The translations under genes were made by a program, and so were the position numbers. The notes beneath the pieces were generated by a model, which was not told the origin of the DNA, made no database searches, and was given only the letters and a program-made list of their open reading frames with translations. Shown here piece by piece: positions 26,001 through 39,545 of a DNA stretch of 64,000 nucleotides. How positions within the stretch are numbered: the first letter of the stretch is position 1; the number at the start of each line of letters is the position of its first letter. The stretch comes from Sinohyriopsis cumingii (lineage: Eukaryota > Mollusca > Bivalvia > Unionida > Unionidae), in the NCBI GenBank assembly GCA_028554795.2, contig CM068826.1:102426346-102490345 (forward strand). The letters run 5' to 3'.

Positions 26001-26689
26001 CGGCTACTTTAAGCTTCATTCCTTTGAACGTTATGTCCTGTTGGTTTGTGTGACGTGTACGTTGATTGATATTGTAGCCATTGTCGTATATTTTACATAA
26101 GTAGACTTTAAAATTTGCTTCTAGATGCAAGATACAATTTTTTATTCGACCCGTAGCTAACCGTCTGAAATGGATTTTAGTAAATGAAGGATATTTTTTT
26201 TATCAATTTTGTTATTGCTCAGTGAGTTAACCAGCTTCCGATGTTATTCTCATCGTGCGTCATTATGTGGACAACGATGCTATTGTGTCCGACGAGCAAT
26301 TGGGATAATCGATTTTTGTTGGAATATTTCTCCGATTCTTACTTTTCCTCTTCTGCTGCCAAGGTTGTTGACATTAAACTGTTTTGAATCACTGAATTCT
26401 TGAAGTACTTATCAGCTCGAGTGTTTTAACCAGTGGGATTCAAAACTCTTCGAAATTTCATTTCTCTTTCTCATCTATCCCCTAGGCGGTGTATGATGTC
26501 GCCGCGTTTTGCATTTATGCGTCTTTATTGACATTCATAGAAATCTCCCAGTACAGGTTAACATTCTCTTCAAAAGATTTCAAGTAAAACAGTTTAAGAC
26601 GTTACGATAATTGGTCGCTATTCAACGAGATCAAAACAACGAGTTTAATAAAGTTTTCCTTTATTGTTGATGAGATAAATGCTTGCCCT

Positions 26690-29153
26690 GGATCCATCAA
26701 GTTATACGGTCGTTTGCAATATCGGACGATTAACTAGGTTTACCCACAAACAGTTCAGTACTAATGTAGCAAACCATGTTCTTTCTTCGTTTTGTTCTAC
26801 GCGTTCCAGTGTGATGCTTTCAAAGTGATAGGTACCATGGTTTGAATTTATCTTTCTCTTGTGGATTGTAACAGCAGGGAGGATAGCTTCTGATATTTCG
26901 GTTCAATTTCAGAACCTCTTTAACGTAGACTAAATAAATCCTGTTCTGGAATGGTTTATTGGTTGGTATTGTTCTTTGCCGAATTTCGTATGCTTTTAAC
27001 AATCTTGTCCACCGCTGAGAAAATGAAACAATTTGTCTCTATCCGACGTTCTTGTTAGGGTACGTTCTTGATCATTATGGCGACTTGATTGTTGTATATC
27101 ACACGTTTTAGGGGGAAACATTAGTTTTCTTGGCAATGAATGGCCAAAATGGAGGTACAAGTTTGTCGGGAGAAGAAATGACCATTTGACAAAACCTTAG
27201 TTTTGAAGAACATGATCCATGTCTATGTGTGCTATCATAATTTTAGAATGACAGGTATAAAAGTAAATATATTTGTTTACTCAAGAATACCACAAGCATA
27301 TATTAATATATGTCATTTAGTGTTCAGATTCGTCGACAATGTAGTAACAAGCACGCAGCATAGATTGGTCCTGCAAACGAGTCGCGTAGATTCAAACGTT
27401 CACTTTATTTATCCATCGTAGTTTTTTATGATTAACGAGAGGTCGAAATTCAGAATCTATTTTGCAACAGCACTAGTGTTCCCCCATACACTGAAATAAA
27501 CACCATACAATTCGTAAACTATATGAGGGTTTTCTAAATCCCAACCATCAACGGAATATGATCCATTATTATTGAAATCCAAAGGTTCTGAAGAGAGATA
27601 TTAGTTACAGGTGTAGAAAGCTGTGTTATTTTGTTCGCATACAGACGTGGTCGTAATAATACGCTTCAGACAAATGCCGAAACATAAAATGTTGTTTGCT
27701 TCAGTATTGAAAAGATGTGGAGACTAGCCTTGCTTCGTTTCAGTCAATCCAACGGTTTATGCATTTTACTCTAAGGCATAGTCAAATAACTACTAGAATA
27801 TTTCCACTGTATCTTTCCCATTTTCATGTAAACGATTTCAGCTCCTTTCATGGTCACTAGCAAAAATTTTGGTTCCTCTTTCTTAACAGTATTTCAAATG
27901 AAATTGTAAGACACATCCCAAGAAATTATAAGTAAGGACTGTAAAATATTGATGAAAGTCGACGTGATGATGTACCACCCCTTTGGTATATGAGACATTA
28001 GCAAAATCACAAAGAGTATAGGAGTCATGAAACATCCTTTTACATCCAACTGAAATCATTCTACGTTTCTGTCATGATGAAATAAAGATTAGAGAATACA
28101 ATAGTGACACGAGTCTCACAAGGCTATAATAGAAAATACAGTATCTTGAAAACAATCAAGGTTAAATAGTCAGCGCTATAGTCTCGTTTGATGAAATTAA
28201 TCTGGTCATCGAACAAATCTTCTGGTTCGTTGGGATTTCTTTGAATATAACACAGATGATCCATCTCAATGACTTAACCAACTTTTAACGAAAGTGTGAC
28301 TCAAAACAGGAAATCTCCTCAAACGACTTCATGGTACTCTTTCAGTGCTTAACGAGGAGCGAACACGTTATAAAGAGTTTGCATTTCAGGAACTCCGCAC
28401 TTATTCAATTTACTGTTCGCTTCAGTATGATTGCAGCTTTTATATAATGCTCTGTAAAAATCGTTTCTATTCTGGCCTATCGTTTCACTATGGACATGTT
28501 TCAGCTACCACAATTATACTGCTTAAATACAGTCTGATCTTGATCGTTGTTAAGCTGGAAGCTGTTTGCTACTGGTAAGTTGGCCCTCTGATAAAACGTT
28601 GCGTCGTCCTCTACTTCTTGGACGCGAAACGTGCATCACATGAATGGTGACATTTCCATCGGTCATATCAAACTCACCATCCATTTGTTAAACGTGCCGA
28701 ATTTTGTTAAAGAGTTTGGAATATGTTAATTTCATTTATGTACTAACATAAGATTTGAAACTGCCGTGACCGAAGGACAGGCACAGAGTATCACAATCGT
28801 TTGCATTATCAGTTTAGTTCCTTTAATATAGAATCCTGTAATCCAGTAATTTTGACAGTTGGCTTCTCTGCCTGGACATGAGACTTGAACTCTTTAAAGT
28901 TGACAGTGTAAGTGTAGGATGTTGGTTTTAAGGTTGCCGAAATTCCATTACTGAGTAGCTCGAATGTGAAAATAATCTTTAAAGGATACTGAACGACGTT
29001 CTTTCTAGATCTTTGAGGGAAGGCTGAGGATGAAGATGTTTTAGGTTCACTAAGGTCCTCTTCAAATCTTCTAGCGTGAACGTCTGCAAGATTGAATTGG
29101 AGAGTGATGGGTGACACAAAAGGTCGTCTTCGCTTGGCTTCTGGTGTCTCCAT
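26690..29153 (-). pseudogene. Decayed Polinton 2: DNA polymerase B
   Basis: Pieces of the polymerase occur in collinear order. 26,700-27,002 matches the motif-B region and the segment before it. 27,500-27,560 matches the NPK/VYEFNG block near 10,660-10,720. 27,640-27,900 matches the exonuclease region near 11,080-11,330. 28,590-28,800 matches about 12,495-12,720. An open N-terminus of 114 residues at 28,809-29,153 begins METPEAKRRRPFVSPITLQF and contains SYTYTVNFKEFKSHV, related to the intact copy's AYKYTVKFKDFKAEV. Large internal parts are missing. Only about 0.7 kb separates it from the integrase, against 5.8 kb in the intact element. Confidence 0.8.
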
Positions 29154-32100
29154 GGAAATTGTATCTTTTCATAATGGTGGATGACTCAGATCTGATTTTA
29201 CTACGATTACGTCTCTATCCATTATATTTAGAGCTATAGAATGCAAGTATTCAGTTTCAACCTGTGATGATTGCAAAGTCACATTTAACACTTCTCGTCA
29301 GAGATTTACAGACATTCGATAATATACATCCAGCAGGATTTCTGACTACTCATCCGCACTAAATAAAAGTGAAGATATATATTATGTCTATCAGATCCTG
29401 GGCTACGTAATAGCCATTATTTTCAGCATGCTCTTCAATCCAAACTACTTTAAGCATGTGAAGTCATCATGAAATATGACTTACATCACAAGCATAGTTA
29501 TGTGGAAGTGAAGAGTATACATTACAAGACAAAGTTACCTCAAGAGTGTATTGATCTGGGGATCTGTGATGAGGAGAAATATCCGAAGACCATCCAAGCT
29601 GTGTTGTATGTTCTCATATACAGATATACTACTCAAATGCTCAATTATGTTCAGTATATTGTGTGTTTTATGCTTGTGTATGTTTGAAAGCATTCCTATA
29701 TTGTGTGCGTGTGTGTTTGTGTGTGTAAGAAAAAGCAAAACTATAAATGTGTGTGATAGTGTATAATAATGTTTGTGTGCAATTATGTGCGTGTGTGTCA
29801 GTGTGTGTGTGTAGCACTACTCTTTTTTCTTATTTAACTACTCTGCTATTCTAATGTGGATGGTAGGGGATTTCGTTTTTATTTATTATGGGATAATGGA
29901 AAACTGATAAGAGTAACAGGGGGATTTAGTATTAGTCATAAGTTGTTTATATGATTTTTTGTTTTCTTTTTATAATTACCAAGACCTTGTCTCCGGAGTG
30001 CCATATTGGTGCTAAACCGCTAGGCATTTTTAACAGTATTTATTGTTTATATTCTCATTTAATCAGTGTCACAATGATAATTCTTGAAATAATATATTGA
30101 CCCTAGAGTGTCATTTTATTACAGAGTATTATACGTCCAAGACGGCGGCAATGAAGTCATTAACACTGACATCCAAATCTCATTTCGACCACCCAAGTGC
30201 CATGCATTACTTCACCAATGTAAAAACATGTTATAGACAAAAGTGACTGATTTAGGATTGATTGCATATCCTGTAATAATATTGGTTTAGAAATTGGAGA
30301 TATTCGAAAAATGTATCGATTTTTCAGTCCTGATTTTATATATTGATTACTTTCGAGAAATGCCGTATTAAAAGACGCTCCATAAGAAACCACACCATGA
30401 TTTGATTATAAAAAAAATGATTATAGATTAACATTTATGCAATATATAGGCTATATAGTCATAATAATGCTAAACATTCGAGTAGTCACAAACGCGGATG
30501 TTTGAAAATGTTGCGCCACGTTGATTAAGAACCTACATTAATAGTCAAAGGAGTGGTAGGAAAAGGAGGAGCGACAGTGGAAATAGTTACAGTTGCTCAA
30601 GTATAGGGCCTAGCTTACCACAAGACATACTAATTAATTACAGTTAAATGCATTTCAACACTTAATGAAATTAATTAAATTAATGAAAGTTAAATGCATT
30701 TCAACAATACAAATAAAAGGTTGCATGTATTTAATGAAAACTAAAAACACGTACAGCATATGCACAGAACTATTTTCATAACTATAAATGAATATATTCC
30801 ACTATCTAGTAGCAAATCTCTTTTCCAGTCACTATGACAATAAATACAAATTATATATGATCCAAGTAACACTCTTGTCCTCCACCATACGATTATATAA
30901 ATACTACATAGCCACCATAATCCAGAAAAAGTTGTTGGCTAATTATCAGGAATTTTTTATTGAAGACACCAACCTCTACCAATACCTTTAATCCTTCTGT
31001 ACGCTTAACGTCATTACCATTATGTGCAATTGTTTTTATTTTTACCAGTAATGAGGTCTTGTATTGATTAGAAATCTCTAAAAAGAGTCTGTGTACCTTG
31101 TATTGTGGAATATTGCTGTTCTTCCTCCGAATGGCCCCTTCTTTGGATATCTTCATATGCATTGTCAGCTGCCTTCCTGTAATTATATAATGTATCATGG
31201 TGATCCGTTTATACAATGGATCTTGACATATAGTATACGATACCTGATTCGAAATATATTTTTGTTTAACAAATAACACTGCAAGCCAATGCAACAAACG
31301 GTAAACCTCTCAAGAGTAGCTAAACACCCATTTCAAAAACAGATGAGCTCAAACGACTAGAACAAAATATATTCAAACAAAGAAGTAAAAAACACAAGAA
31401 AATAGAGTAAATATACATTAATTAAATTAATATTCCTGATTTTGCGAGTAAAAGCTGATTTAGAAAAAATTAAATACATAAAATTGAAACTTGTCTGCAA
31501 TTTAATTGCACTCCAAAATTATCTGCAAATACAGCTATATGTCATGGTGCTCTGAGAGATGGCGTTTAACCCCTAAATAGTAGCATGATGTTAGGTTAAG
31601 TGCAACTATAATAAGAAAATTGATTGTTTATTATTTCTAAACCTATTTACATGTAACGTATTTTATGTATAAATAAAACGTAATAAGTTTTGACTTTGTT
31701 GAAAAGTGTAGCTAAATCAATGAATGGTTGCTGATGCATCAATACTCCAGTATAAACATTTGTTACTTTATAGACTTAGCAGCACTTTGTTAATTCTTGC
31801 TTCCATAATCCTTCTTGCAATTCTTTTTAAACACCGCATTTGTGTCTATAATACGTAAAGAGCTAAAGTGATGCTGATGTTTACAAGATATTGTTTTAGA
31901 ATTATTATACGACAAATGGCAACATGAACATATGTTGTTTTTTAAAAAAATCTTTGTATCTGCTTTGAATAAAAGTTATTAAAACTGAGGTAAGTTCCTA
32001 AACACTGAGTAGTGTATAACCCTTAAGTAAGTTGTTCATGAGATGAAGCAGATAATTTCATACGGCAAAGAAATAACATGAAAACTACATAATCTTTTGC

Positions 32101-34140
32101 TTATTCTTCTGTCTATTTCAAAAATGTACGTTAAGTTACAGTTTTACTTGTGAAACTTGTCTTATAATTCTACATATTAATTGCTAAATACTATCAAAAA
32201 TGAATATAAGAAAACTAAAGCGTCTTGAGACCTAGATGATACAATTAATATTAATTGAATTTAGTGCGAGTCCAATGTAACATTCACATGATTATCTTTG
32301 CTCTTGATGGAAATGTTTTGGAGCAGGAAATTGACATGTTAAATATCTCCACAAAAATGTATCAAATCCGTTATTATTGCATGTTATTGAAGTCATCGGG
32401 AAAATAATTACTCTTATTTCCCTCATTTCACCAGGCGATTAGCTAACCAAACCAATGACAAATATTATTTGCATAAAGTACAAAGTAGTATGAAAGCCCA
32501 ACAGGAAATGCAATGTTTATTTAGTTCATCATCAAGTCATTTAATGCAAGTGCAAACATATCCAGAAATAACATTTTAACCTTTGCTTTTTGTTTATGCA
32601 CAAGTTAGTTTCTAATATAAGTAAGATGGTCTTTGTTCATCTGGCCTTATAGCTGAATGAAATAACTGTGTTCCATGAAACTATGGACAAATACAGGAAA
32701 ATATAAGGACGTTAATTGATATAGTAATAATTTAAAGATCATCAATGGGAAATCCATGGTCTGTACAATTGTTTTGATAGCTAAGCACCATAGATGCATT
32801 CATAACTAACTATTTGATGAATGTAAATGAAACTAGACAATATATAAGTCACTGAGGTGCATATTTGAAGAATGCAATGCTGATTATGTGATGTTATAAA
32901 CGATTGAGTCAAGATTTCTTTCTTACAAATGCACCGACGTTGCAAATTACTGGTTATAAGGTTGCGTTGTTGACAATTTAAACGATACTTTGGATGAATA
33001 CAAACAAAACTTGATTGAATATTGCTTCACTCAGCTGAGTTCTTCACTCTAGGGTAGGGCTACAGTATAAATAGGAAACATGAAGTTAGTTAGGTCCTTG
33101 AATTTGCGATTAGGCCATGATTATTTTCTTTTAGGCACTGCCACTGTAACTGTAGCAACGCTTAGACTGTCATTATAGAACTTATGAACACAAACATTTC
33201 TTGACTATTTTATATAGACAATGAGTTTAATTTTCCATTTTAGATAACAGAGAAAAATAATGAAAAGGCGTACACTGGCGATTGACTAATCGTGATGAGG
33301 AAGACATCCAATTTTAATCTTCACCTTTTCTACTTAAAAAATATAGTCTAACCTTGGACATTGTCACACAAACGAAATTCACATATTCTTGTTCCAACGT
33401 GTGCATGTCAATTATATGTCAGCCCTATTAATGCAATTTTGCATTTTAGGTTGAGCTCAAACCATCCAATATTCATATTCAGAGCATCAATAGTATCGTA
33501 CTTTTGTAACTCCTTTTTTGAAAGCCTTGACGTACCATTTTAAATCTTACTTACTTCTAAACTACGAGCCTGTGTTGATATATTGGCCGAATAGTTTAAT
33601 GTCTTTTAAAGATTAAATATGTGGAAATCTTTACAAATGAATCAATAGATTATACGTAGAAATGTAGAAATATATTCTAACGTACTCAAACGTATTAAGG
33701 AATTTAGTTATATTATGATTATGGAAAGACAGTTTTTATATTTTGGACCATAGATATATTACACACAAGATCACACCACAGTCTGCTTAGTGTACTTAAT
33801 CTCATGAGCAAACCATGACTGAAAAAAGCAATCAAACTTTGCAGCTATTTGTGCTACTTCAGATGTAGAAAAATAAATACATTCAATGAGTGCAAAATGT
33901 ATCACCCATAAATATTCAACGTATTATAATATGTATGTTACTGCTCATAAAATCAGGTATAGTTAAATTATTACTAATATAGCATGTGCATAGAATTGTA
34001 ATTAGTCATTTTGTAATTAGCTCGTCGCATATTTGCATTTAAAGCAACAACACCAAATTATCGTCATCCTATATCAACCCGTGTGGGCTTATGAAAAGCA
34101 TATTTCGAACTAAAGTTACAACTTTACATAACCTGCAGTT
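29154..34140. other. AT-rich intronic/intergenic DNA without recognised genes
   Basis: A GT-rich patch lies at about 29,699-29,812. A plus-strand frame at 29,469-29,687 contains LPQECIDLGICDEEKYPKT, which could be an exon remnant, but I find no clear splice sites. No other signal is seen. Confidence 0.5.
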
Positions 34141-34141
34141 T

Positions 34142-34281
<140 letters not shown>

Positions 34282-34689
34282 AAAGCAACTAAAATTATCT
34301 AACTTCAGTCAGAATTTTCCTGACTTCTAGCTGAAACAAATGCCAAATTTCTCTGATTCACTCGAACATTCCCATGCTTTTTAAAAATGTATGCTCTTCC
34401 CAATATTGTTATAACACGTTACCAAGTAAAAATGTTATTTATATGGCTAATATCATTTTGTAGTTTGGTCGGTGTCTAACATTTAACCGTTCACAATGAA
34501 AGTAAAGTTACTTTCATGAGATTAAATACATTTTAGCACTGTGCTACTTTGAGGACCTTTACGTTTTGCAGGGTGATATATTTTTTTTTACGTTAGAACA
34601 AACATTCATGTTTATCACGTCTTGATATTGCAAACGTTATGTTCATATAGCATAGGTTTTATTTTATTATTATAATCGAACACATTCAC

Positions 34690-34825
34690 CTTCTTTTCCG
34701 CCATACGATGACAATCACAGTGGTCACGACCAGAAGGAGAGCTGTAACCCCTCCTACAGTCCCTGCGATGATACCAATTTTAGCACTGGTTATCTCGATA
34801 TCAGCTCCTGTTCTTGATGTATTTC
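34690..34825 (-). CDS. Receptor-like host gene: transmembrane exon (136 bp)
   Basis: The acceptor GCATTTTTAG precedes base 34,825 and the donor AAGAAG|GTGAAT follows 34,690. In phase 1 the exon reads NTSRTGADIEITSA, then a strong transmembrane segment IGIIAGTVGGVTALLLVVTT VIVIVW and a stop-transfer RKR. The incoming phase matches the cysteine-rich exon at 38.5 kb and the outgoing phase matches the exon at 22.6 kb. If the donor is skipped the frame ends at once in TGA (34,686-34,688), giving a short-tailed form. Confidence 0.7.
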
Positions 34826-35234
34826 CTAAAAATGCAAATATACCCTTGTGCTAGCCTTGGCTCTACTTTCATAACTGAGATATATTCTAAAAGGAATTAA
34901 GGATTGAAACGACCAAAACAAAATATTTAAGTTTTTTACATTGAAAGTAAAGTATCATTGCCATGGCTTGTCTATTGCTATAGTATATGATTTTCGTTTT
35001 AGCAATCAAAGTGGGAGCTTCTCTGTACTTTTATTATCAGATACTGTGCTATTTTCTGAGATGTTTCCTTCTAATGAGAGTGTTCTTATTCAGGGAATAG
35101 AGTGCGGCTTTGTTAATGTTCCTCTCCATTGTGTAAACTTTTCATCAGACTTAGTTGCAGCACAGTGTATGCTTTTACCCGTTGAGGGCGTTCATTAAAT
35201 ACTAGGCAACGACCTGGCTGGAGATAAGTTGTGG

Positions 35235-35815
35235 TTAATCTACTTGTAACTGACAAGCCTTGTTTGGATCTATTGCTCTGATTTCGGCTGAAAAAATTGA
35301 TGTTCCATTTGTTAAGCGAACTTGCGTTGTGTTATTTCCACAAAGGAAGGCTGCAGCAGCCTTTTCCTCGTCCTTTGATCCATCCGTGTAAATTCTTGTG
35401 TAGTTTTTAAATTCGGCGAGGAGTTCATGGTAAGAGTTGTGGAAGACAGAAGGACTTGTCTCGGATTTTTTTCCATCGTGTAGCGTAAAAATTACTTTTG
35501 GTTGTTTAAGTAGCCAGAGTGGTGTGTTGGAGATGGACATTTTCTGAATTTTAGAAAGATCTATTTTTGTACTGTCAAGGCTGGATGAGATTCTAATGCC
35601 AAAGGAAGGTATGGCGTTTGGTTTATTTTCGTATAAGGGTTTGTATTTGGGTTGAAACACAGCCCAAAAAGCAGGATTCAGAGGGTTTGATTTTAATTTG
35701 AGAGCATACTGTGCGGAAAGCATTTTGCTATGATGCGATAACGGTGGCTCGTTCGCTTCAGCTAGTAGGCTTTCACACGGGGATGTTTTAAATGCTCCCA
35801 GAGCCAGTTTTATTC
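35235..35815 (-). mobile_element. Fragment of I/Nimbus-like LINE (RT end and RNase H start), minus strand
   Basis: A 162-residue frame (35,235-35,723) includes MLSAQYALKLKSNPLNPAFW and YTDGSKDEEKAAAAF followed by SIFSAEIRAI, the first motifs of a LINE RNase H domain. The sequence is a close relative of the LINE at 48.24-48.78 kb (MLSAQYAVKLRSSPLN there). Its upstream edge meets Gypsy sequence abruptly at about 35,816. Confidence 0.85.
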
Positions 35816-37070
35816 CCTGATGATGAATTGGATCAAGACAGAAATTCAGTTTTTGCTGGAAAATGATTTCATAGTTTTGTGTAAAAGTGACAGGAGTTCA
35901 CTATGTATACTTGTTCCGAAACCAAATAATACTTTCCGCATTTGCACTGATTATAGAAAGGTGAACAGTGTGACTAAAACAGATTCATTTCCATTACCAA
36001 GAATCTATGACTGCATTGATAAAATTTGAAATGCAAAGTATGTAACCGAATTCGACCTTCTGAAAGGATTTGGCAAATTCCTCTGACGGAAAGGGCAAAT
36101 GAAATTTCGGTATTCGTAACTCCAGATGGACGTTATCATTATAAAAGTGATGCCGTTTGGGACTAATGGTTCGCCAAGTACTTTTCAAAGTTCAATGAAC
36201 ATGATTACCTCTGGTCTAAATAGTTGTGATCAATAATGGCATCATCTACAACGAAATCTGGAAAGAACATTTCGTGACAATTCGGAAATTCTTTGGCAGA
36301 CTCACTGATGCGAGTTTGACAATTAATTTATGCAAAAGTGAGTATTGTCGCGCTTGTGTAACATTTCTAGGACATATCATGGGACTTGGACAAGTTAAAC
36401 CTATATATGCGAAGGTCAAGACTATCTCTCAATTCTCTGTGTCAATCAGTAAAAAGCAACTGATGCGATATTTTTGTATGGCTGGATACTATCGGACAAG
36501 TTTGTTCCAATTTTTCCATAATTGCTGAACCCCTGACAAATTTATTGAGCAAGAAAACCACGTTTCATTGGTCTGAAAAATGTCAGAAGACTTTTGAATA
36601 GTTAAAAGCAATATGTCAGAGTGTACCAGGTCGTACAGCTACAAATTTCAGCCAATCATTTAAACTGTCTGTTGATGCAAGTTATGTTGGGGTTGAAGCC
36701 TTAATGATTCAGAAAGATAAAGATAGTGTTGATTATCCAGTGTGCTATTATTCTAAGAAATAAAATAAGCACCAGAGAAATAATTCTAGAATCGAGAAGG
36801 AATGTTTGTCTTTGATATTGATATTACAACACTTTGAAATTTACATTATTTCAGCTCCTTCATCGATTAGTGTGTTTAGTGATCACAACCCCCCTCACTT
36901 TCATCGGCAAGATGAAAAGCAAAACTCAGATTTTACTAAGGTCGGGTTTGTCATTGCACGAATATAATATTGACATCAGTCACATCAAGGGAAAGTATAA
37001 TTTAATAGCAGATGCACTTTACTGTATATATAAATGTATTATTTCATATTTACTTTGTATCATTCATTAG
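35816..37070 (+). mobile_element. Decayed Gypsy-type LTR retrotransposon: reverse transcriptase and RNase H
   Basis: The frame at 35,820-36,029 reads LVPKPNNTFRICTDYRKVNS and FPLPRIYDCIDKI, the classic Gypsy RT opening. Shifted frames continue with FDLLKGFWQIPL and then VMPFGTNGSPSTFQ. An RT/RNase H region ends near 37,030 with YNIDISHIKGKYNLIADAL. Stops and frameshifts are frequent. Integrase, gag and clear LTRs are missing. AT-rich sequence at about 37,267-38,080 could hold an LTR, but I cannot define its ends. Confidence 0.8.
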
Positions 37071-37086
37071 ATTTTTTCTTATGTCA

Positions 37087-37194
<108 letters not shown>

Positions 37195-38482
37195 ACACGT
37201 ATAATTGACCAATGGTAAAAAATAAAGCTATTTTGATATAAATCTTTCTTTTTCTTTTATGGGGAAGTGTTATATATATATATTAAACTATTTATCTGTT
37301 AGATTTAAAACTTTTTGTATTCTATTACATTGCTATTGTTATGTAATATTGGTTACTGTATTTGATATTGTCTAGAATAGAGTTCAGTTATGTTTGTCAT
37401 GACTGATCTGTTTGACAGAAACATTGTATATAGTTACTGACCTTGTTTCAAAATCAGTGACAGTTTAAGTAAACAAATTTAAAATTTTTTAATTATCCTT
37501 CTCAGAGTAAGAACCAATAAATTGAATCAAGGTCATACCTGCTCGACGTGATATTTATCATGTAACAAACTTCTATATTTTCCAGAAGGATGAACTCTTG
37601 ACCCCCATTCGGCAATCTTTTTGCGTTTTAGTTAGTCTTATAACTGAAGAATTCTATTAGTGTGCCTTAACACTTGAGACATCAAGTTGTTTTATGTTGT
37701 GTCCAGTTTGGGCTGAGTTTTTGTTTCTTTCAAGTTATTGAAATTCAGGTGATTATTTTCCCTGGAAATACAAAAGTGCTCTGATAATTCTTGGACAAAG
37801 ACATTTACTGAAATTTGTACGGAATTTACAAACTGGAATACTATTTGAATCAAAAAGAAACTGTTGACATATCTATACAACGCTGACTATTACAGACGCC
37901 ATCGCCTTCCATCTTTAATTTTCATCGGGTTTTGAACTGTGATTCACTTAGAACTTTTCATTGTTAGGACCTGTATTTTAATTTTTGGATTACTTTTGGA
38001 TTTAATTCGCAAACCGTAAGTTCTATTTTCTCATTTTGTTTCACTTATTATTGTAGGAAAATAAAGTGTTTGTTACATTTTATAAAGCTTATTGTCTTCA
38101 CTCTTTTGTTACTTTTTTTAAGAGCATAGACTCGAAACACACCACTAGGCAACATTTTGCAGTACAATCTAATTGGACTGGTTCTATGCATGTTGCAACA
38201 AGTTTCATATTTTAACTGTCTGAAAAGAATGATATAACACACTGCCGGCCAATTGACATTGTAGAATTTCATCAAGCCATCGACTGTCTAATCCTTTTGG
38301 GTAGTATCTAACCAATTAATCCCAAATTATTACGTTGCGAATAGATTAAGTAGCCTATTCAAAAAATATTTTGTCTACTTCGCACAAATGAGGTATAAAT
38401 AATGAAGTATATATGAACCGTTTAAATCAACTGAAAATGTTATGGACAAATCACAGATGGAACATTATACTTGTCTTCGTAC

Positions 38483-38755
38483 CTGGTATACAATCTTTTG
38501 CGGTTTTGGATCCTAGTCCTACTGTAGTATTGCCAATGTCACAAGGAAGACAAGATGAATGCCCCCAAGACGGCTGATATGTCCCATATTCACAGGGCGT
38601 GCAGGATGTGGCTCCTGATAGGCTGTATGTTCCATCTGAACATTTATCGCAATATGATCGCCCAGTGGATTGTTGATATTTTCCAGGTTCGCACTGAATA
38701 CACTGGTATTCCTGGCTTTGAGTGTTCCTTTCGTAGTGCGATCCAGGAGAACAAG
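38483..38755 (-). CDS. Receptor-like host gene: GCC2/GCC3-like cysteine-rich exon (273 bp)
   Basis: An acceptor CATGTATTCAG precedes 38,755 and a donor CCAG|GTACGAAG follows 38,483. The exon is 91 codons long with phase 1 at both ends, the usual shape of an extracellular module. It contains two to three repeats of the ephrin-receptor-like/GCC2-GCC3 pattern: C.PG.Y, CEPGKYQQSTGRSYCDKC, CSDGTYSLSGATSCTPC and CEYGTYQPSWGHSSCLPC. Such modules occur in multi-domain cell-surface proteins. It links in phase to the transmembrane exon at 34.7 kb. Confidence 0.8.
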
Positions 38756-39030
38756 CTGAATACATGAAAATCAATAGTATAGTATATATATGTTTGAAAA
38801 AAATTGAACAAAGTTGAGCAAGCCGACATATAGAGCACCAATGAATCCTGTTTTTTTTACCAAAGTTACCTTTACCACTGATTTTGACCTAAAAAGGTAA
38901 CCCACATAACGAGAGAATCCATATATCGGTGATTGATGATATAACATATATTAGTCAAATTTCGATGTCATAGGAAGCGGCTACTCCTAATAGGAAACTA
39001 GGTTACATTTAGAAAATATATTTAGAAAAA

Positions 39031-39148
<118 letters not shown>

Positions 39149-39545
39149 AACTGACTACGAGCAGTGCAAAACTAGTATCGAGCTAGCCTATGCGCTTTCG
39201 ATTCTTAATGAGTATTTTTCAAAGGCAAATACAAAACATAGACAAGACAAACAAATAAAACAGACAAACTGTTGTTTTTGTAAAACTTTACATGACTATG
39301 AGTTGTTGCGGATGCTGATATATATTGTATATTGAGCTAGACATCGATGAGCCATAGCGTCATCAGTTATTTTATGTAAATTTATGTACGGGCAAATTTA
39401 ACCCGGATATTTCATTGTTATAGTTGTAATTATAGGTTATTGGGTGACTAATAAGCAAATTTAGAGAATTATTGAAAAGATAATATACCGGCTGCACAAA
39501 GGTAATTTTGTTTGTAAATAGCCGTCTTTTTCTAGTCTTCTTGGT

